From NCBI GenBank assembly GCA_963716925.1, contig CAVQUX010000025.1, positions 620,001-684,000 of the forward strand: a stretch of 64,000 bases of DNA, read 5' to 3'. A program made the position numbers and the translations under genes. The notes below the pieces were generated by a model. That model searched no databases, had not been told where the DNA came from, and worked only from the letters and a program-made list of their open reading frames with translations. The DNA is from DAISKN01 sp963716925 (GTDB taxonomy: Bacteria > Acidobacteriota > Vicinamibacteria > Marinacidobacterales > SMYC01). Below are positions 60,567 to 64,000 of this stretch, piece by piece (within the stretch, counting starts at the first letter, position 1; each line of letters begins with the position of its first letter).

Positions 60567-62168
60567 TCAGGGATCGGCGGAAGGAGCCTCGAGCTCCCAC
60601 TCGTAGACGTTCCAGAAGAGACCGGCGTTCGTTGGATTGGGCTTCACGTTCCGGAGGGTATCGGGAAACGCGCTCACGATCGTCCGGTTGTACAGGGGGA
60701 TCTCGGGGACTTCGCGGGCGAGGATCTCCTGCGCCCGGAACAGGAGAGCCTTCCGCTTGTCGCGGTCCACGGTCTGGTCGGAGGCGTACAGGAGCCGGGT
60801 CAGCTCCTCGTTCTCGTAATAATAGATGTTGCGCCCCCGGGGCGGAGTGCGGTCCGAAGCGTAGAACAAGGTGATTTCCGGGTCCGCGGGCAGGGTCCAG
60901 GCGGAGAGGAAGAACGGGAGCTTGCCGCCGAACCAGAGCTCTCCCAGCATCGTGGGCTCGTAGTTCCGGATCTCCATGCCGATCCCGACGGCTTTCAGCT
61001 GGGCCTGGAGGACCTGGAGGACCATCTCCCACTCGGCGTGGCCGGAGCGGGTGGTCCCGGGAAAAGAGAGCGGGACTCCTTCTTTCTCCACGATGCCGTC
61101 ACCGTCCCGATCTTCGTAGCCCGCCTCGCGCAGGAGCTCCCGCGCGCGGGCGGGATCGTATCCGTAGGAAGTCACCCCGGCGTTGAATGCCCAGGACATC
61201 GGTTGAATGACGGAGTCCACCACGGTCACGACGCCCTCGAGGACGTCCTCGGCGATTGCCCGCCGGTCGATCGCGTGGGCGACCGCCTGCCGCACCCTGA
61301 GGTCACGAAAGGCGGGGACCTCGCGGAGATTGAGCGCCACGTGAGCGTAGGAATTCCCCATCGTGCGGGAAACTTCGACTCCCGGGATTCCCTCGAGCTC
61401 GTCGACCTTGTCGAGAGGCACGTTGTCCACCACCTGGACCTCTCCCGAGCGCAGCTGGTTCATGCGGGTGTTGCTGGAGGGAAGAAAGCGAAAGAGCAGC
61501 TTCTCGATCGCGGGGACTCCCCGCCAGTAATCCTCGTTGCGCGCGAGGAGAAGGTACTCGCCGGTCCTCCATTCCTCGACCTTGTAGGGGCCGGTTCCGA
61601 TGGGCCTGCGGTCGTACTCGGGAAAGGCGTTCAGGTCCTTTCCTTCGAGGACGTGGCGAGGAAGGGCGCCCCGCCAGAACTGGTCCTGATAAGCCGCGTA
61701 GATCCGGCGGTAGGTGACGATCGCGGTGAGATCATCGGGAGTCGCCACCGATTCGATGAGGTCGAACCCCTCGGTCGATTCCGGGTTGTAGGCCGGATCG
61801 TTGATGGTCTCGACGGTGAAGGCGACGTCCCGAGAGGTGAACGGCTCACCGTCCTGCCAGCGCACGCCGGAGCGGAGCTTCCAGGTGACTTCGAGCCGGC
61901 CGTCGTCGAGCACGCGAACGAGACCGTTCTCGGGGGTGGGCACGACCTCCGCGAGAACGGGCACCGCCTCCATCTTCTCGTTCCAGACGGTGAGTCCCTC
62001 GGAGATGCAGATCATGGTGTCTTCGAGGATGTGCGTCGAAAAGCGGTTGAGCGTATCGGGCTCGCGGTCGTAGCCGACGACCAGGAGCGCGTTCGTCGGC
62101 GGAGCGGGCTTCCGGGGTCCGGAGCACGCGAATGCGAGGACGAGAACCAGCGACGGCAGACGTGCCAT
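60567..62168 (-). CDS. ABC solute-binding lipoprotein, family 5 (peptide type)
   Basis: A 533-residue SBP_bac_5 protein with a lipoprotein signal (MARLPSLVLVLAFACSG, lipobox cysteine at residue 15), so it is tethered outside the inner membrane. Family wording: TWKLRSGVRWQDGEPFTSRD, PIGTGPYKVEEWRTGEYLLL, VRQAVAHAIDRRAIAEDVLE and YDPARARELLREAGYEDRDG. It binds peptides or similar ligands for the DppB/DppC-type channel encoded next. It is transcribed divergently from metX, with 67 bases between the two starts. Confidence 0.9.
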   Translation of the reverse strand: MARLPSLVLVLAFACSGPRKPAPPTNALLVVGYDREPDTLNRFSTHILEDTMICISEGLTVWNEKMEAVPVLAEVVPTPENGLVRVLDDGRLEVTWKLRSGVRWQDGEPFTSRDVAFTVETINDPAYNPESTEGFDLIESVATPDDLTAIVTYRRIYAAYQDQFWRGALPRHVLEGKDLNAFPEYDRRPIGTGPYKVEEWRTGEYLLLARNEDYWRGVPAIEKLLFRFLPSSNTRMNQLRSGEVQVVDNVPLDKVDELEGIPGVEVSRTMGNSYAHVALNLREVPAFRDLRVRQAVAHAIDRRAIAEDVLEGVVTVVDSVIQPMSWAFNAGVTSYGYDPARARELLREAGYEDRDGDGIVEKEGVPLSFPGTTRSGHAEWEMVLQVLQAQLKAVGIGMEIRNYEPTMLGELWFGGKLPFFLSAWTLPADPEITLFYASDRTPPRGRNIYYYENEELTRLLYASDQTVDRDKRKALLFRAQEILAREVPEIPLYNRTIVSAFPDTLRNVKPNPTNAGLFWNVYEWELEAPSADP

Positions 62169-62197
62169 GGCGCCCTACTTGAACACCGAGACCCGGC

Positions 62198-62224
62198 AAC
62201 TGGCAACTGAGAACTGAGCACTGT
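62198..62224. repeat. Heptamer tandem repeat upstream of metX
   Basis: Four 7-base units follow each other: AACTGGC, AACTGAG, AACTGAG, CACTGTT (last unit partly degenerate). They fill much of the 67 bases between the divergent solute-binding-protein and metX starts and are followed by a T-run. Copy number could vary between strains. No S-box (SAM riboswitch) fold is possible in this short space. Confidence 0.5.
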
Positions 62225-62235
62225 TTTTGGCTATC

Positions 62236-63471
62236 ATGGCGCTCATGATCCGGCCTCAGACGGAGGAGGGATCGGTTGGCGTGGTGCCGACCGAGTACAT
62301 CGACCTTCCCGACCCCATCCCCCTCGACTGCGGTCGAGAGCTCCACCCGGTTCGGATTGCCTACGAGACCTACGGAACCCTGACCCCCGAGAAAGACAAC
62401 GTCATCCTCGTCTGCCACGCGCTCTCCGGCGACGCTCATGCCGCGGGCTGGAGTGCTTCGCCCATGGAAGAGAGCGCCGTCGACGGCTTCCGCGCCGACG
62501 AGCGCGACATCGCGAAGAAGTCCGGCCTCGGGTGGTGGGACGGGATGATTGGCCCGGGGAAGGCGTTCGACACGGATCGGTACTTCGTGGTCGCCACCAA
62601 CCTCATCGGCGGCTGCCGCGGATCGACGGGGCCCTCCTCGCTCAATCCCGCCACCGGAAAGCCCTATGGTCTCGATTTTCCCACGGTGACCGTCGCCGAC
62701 ATGGTTCGGGCGGAACGCGCTCTGCTGCGGGAGCTCGGCATCGGGAAGCTCCTCGCCGTCTCCGGAGGTTCTCTCGGTGGAATGCAGGCGATGGAATGGG
62801 CGGCGCTTTTTTCGGACGCCGTCTTCAGCATCATCCCCATCGCCTCGACCGCGGCGCTCGATCCGCAGGGAGTCGCCTGGAACTCCATCGCGAGGAGCGC
62901 GATCATGGCGGACCCCGACTGGCAAGGCGGCCGGTACTACGGGACGGGACGGGCGCCGAACGCTGGAATGGCCGTGGCGCGGATGGTCGGGCACGTGACC
63001 TACCTCTCCGGCTATTCGATGGCGGAGAAATTCGGCCGGAGGCTCCAGGGCCGCAGCGACCTCTCGTACACCGTGACCGAGCCGGATTTCGAGGTCGAAA
63101 GCTACCTGCGCCATCAGGGCGAGAAGTTCGTCCGCCGGTTCGATGCCAACACCTATCTCTACTTCTCGAGGGCGCTCTCTTATTTCGACCTCGCCCGCCA
63201 GTACGGCGGCGGAAGCCTCGACCGGGCGGTCGAGGGCTTCCAGGCGGCGACGCTCCTCATCTGCTTCAGCTCCGACTGGCTCTATCCGCCCGCGAACTCG
63301 CGCGCCCTCGCGAACGCTCTCGAGGCGAACGGCAAGGACGTGGAGCTCCACGTCATCGAAGCGCCCTACGGCCACGACTCGTTCCTCGTCGAGGAGGCGC
63401 GGCAGACTCCGATGATTCGCGATTTCCTCTCCCGCGTCTACCAGGCGCGGCGAGGGAGCAGGAGGATTTAG
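62236..63471 (+). CDS. metX: Homoserine O-acetyltransferase
   Basis: A 411-residue alpha/beta-hydrolase that acetylates homoserine, first committed step of methionine synthesis. The MetX blocks are present: NVILVCHALSGDAHAAGW, FVVATNLIGGCRGSTGPSS, nucleophile motif SGGSLGGMQAMEW (Ser near residue 178), the Asp in CFSSDWLYPP and the His in APYGHDSFLVEE. Two ATGs (62236 and 62245) are possible; no clear ribosome site distinguishes them. The upstream TTG at 62227 is less likely. The next gene, metY, begins one base after the metX stop, and its ribosome site GGAGGA is inside metX, showing coupling. Confidence 0.92.
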   Translation: MALMIRPQTEEGSVGVVPTEYIDLPDPIPLDCGRELHPVRIAYETYGTLTPEKDNVILVCHALSGDAHAAGWSASPMEESAVDGFRADERDIAKKSGLGWWDGMIGPGKAFDTDRYFVVATNLIGGCRGSTGPSSLNPATGKPYGLDFPTVTVADMVRAERALLRELGIGKLLAVSGGSLGGMQAMEWAALFSDAVFSIIPIASTAALDPQGVAWNSIARSAIMADPDWQGGRYYGTGRAPNAGMAVARMVGHVTYLSGYSMAEKFGRRLQGRSDLSYTVTEPDFEVESYLRHQGEKFVRRFDANTYLYFSRALSYFDLARQYGGGSLDRAVEGFQAATLLICFSSDWLYPPANSRALANALEANGKDVELHVIEAPYGHDSFLVEEARQTPMIRDFLSRVYQARRGSRRI

Positions 63472-64000
63472 ATGCCTGGAACCCCCGGACTGCCTCGACA
63501 GGAAGACGCGCGCGCCTTCGGCTTCGATACCCGGCAGGTGCACGCGGGCCAGAGGCCGGACCCCAATACCGGGGCACGTGCCGTTCCCATCTTCCAGACG
63601 ACGAGCTACGTCTTCGAGGACCCGGAGTCGGCGGCGGCCTATTTCAACCTCAAGGAGTACGGCAACACCTACTCCCGCATCATGAACCCGACGGTGGCCG
63701 CGTTCGAGGAGAGGATGGCGAACCTGGAAGGCGGCTCGGGCGGGGTCGCCTTCGCGAGCGGCATCGCGGCGCAGGCGGGAGCGCTGTTCACTCTCCTTCA
63801 GCCCGGCGATCACGTCGTCGCCTCGAGCGCCCTCTACGGCGGCACCGTGAACCAGTTCAAGCACTACTTCCGGAAGCTCGCGGTGGAGCTTACGTTCGTC
63901 GACCCCGACGATCTCGGCGCATGGAAAGGAGCGCTCAGAGACACGACCAAGCTCCTCTACGCCGAGACCATCGGCAATCCCGGCGGGAACGTCCTCGATA
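63472..64000 (+). CDS. metY: O-acetylhomoserine sulfhydrylase, 3' truncated by window edge
   Basis: The first 176 residues of a PLP-dependent Cys/Met-metabolism enzyme that makes homocysteine from O-acetylhomoserine and sulfide. After MPGTPGLPRQEDARAFGFDT comes the family start RQVHAGQRPDPNTGARAVPI, then QTTSYVFEDPESAAAYF, YSRIMNPTVAAFEERMANLE and FASGIAAQAGALFTLLQPGD. The PLP lysine lies beyond the window. ATG 63472 directly follows the metX stop, with GGAGGA five bases before. The frame is open to base 64000. Confidence 0.92.
   Translation, partial: MPGTPGLPRQEDARAFGFDTRQVHAGQRPDPNTGARAVPIFQTTSYVFEDPESAAAYFNLKEYGNTYSRIMNPTVAAFEERMANLEGGSGGVAFASGIAAQAGALFTLLQPGDHVVASSALYGGTVNQFKHYFRKLAVELTFVDPDDLGAWKGALRDTTKLLYAETIGNPGGNVLD

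Noticed and set aside
62169..62235. SAM riboswitch upstream of metX
   Set aside because: The gap between the divergent starts is 67 bases, too short for an S-box, and no matching core is visible.
61846..63864. 672-codon minus-strand open frame
   Set aside because: Antisense to metX and the start of metY; no motif.
1..64000. CRISPR arrays, tRNA or rRNA genes, transposases, integrases, prophage genes
   Set aside because: None was found on reading both strands; the mobile character of the toxin-antitoxin segments rests only on repeats and duplications.

Overview
The window is a high-GC, gene-dense bacterial chromosome segment with short intergenic gaps and many 4-base stop/start overlaps. The gene set fits Acidobacteriota best: an acidobacterial-type MacB-like orphan permease, a PQQ dehydrogenase carrying cytochrome c, a DUF1501 plus DUF1549/DUF1553 pair, a response-regulator/thioredoxin-reductase fusion, an M13 peptidase and a DUF4388/TPR protein. 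This placement is an inference from gene content; no rRNA or tRNA gene was recognised. Several otherwise intact genes carry single-base frameshifts, which suggests a long-read or metagenome assembly with residual indels.

Layout. 1-9.2 kb holds a truncated sodium/solute symporter, a small secreted protein, an old-yellow-enzyme/FAD oxidoreductase, a secreted 6-phosphogluconolactonase-like propeller, a Tat-exported dimethylformamidase-like protein and an M13 peptidase. 9.3-12.3 kb is a signalling pair: a receiver domain fused to a thioredoxin-reductase-like flavoprotein, and a cyclic-nucleotide-binding histidine kinase (frameshifted). 12.4-29.2 kb holds a homocysteine methyltransferase, a PilZ protein, RapA with a small membrane protein, a DUF4388/TPR protein, a Gfo/Idh/MocA oxidoreductase, a DUF885 protein, a PQQ dehydrogenase, a frameshifted orphan permease, the ferredoxin-thioredoxin reductase catalytic chain, a DEAD-box helicase and a secreted amidohydrolase.

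29.2-39.2 kb is the accessory part. A roughly 600-base gene-free stretch holds hairpins and a decayed copy of part of an ABC-2 permease gene. It is followed by a MazEF-like toxin-antitoxin module with a readable promoter and operator. Next, on the minus strand, comes a TolC / HlyD / two ATPases / two permeases export operon of YbhGFSR type, whose centre (about 31.2-34.2 kb) is broken by many single-base frame changes. A second, VapBC-like module sits between two roughly 90-base imperfect direct repeats made from the junction of the neighbouring NTF2-like and HpaI-aldolase genes. Both toxin-antitoxin modules therefore lie beside partial duplicates of host genes.

39.2-53.7 kb holds an amino acid permease, an AhpD-like protein, a secreted metallo-beta-lactamase-fold hydrolase, a small HEXXH protein translationally coupled to a GH3 enzyme and a SnoaL-like protein, a putative Na+/H+ antiporter with a DUF502 protein, the DUF1501-DUF1549/1553 pair, a Nudix hydrolase and a polytopic membrane protein. 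53.7-64 kb holds a cytochrome c peroxidase relic, a frameshifted winged-helix/TPR regulator, truA, a SUFU-domain protein, an L-lactate permease, a peptide-type ABC importer lacking ATPase genes, and metX-metY for direct-sulfhydrylation methionine synthesis (metY runs off the end).
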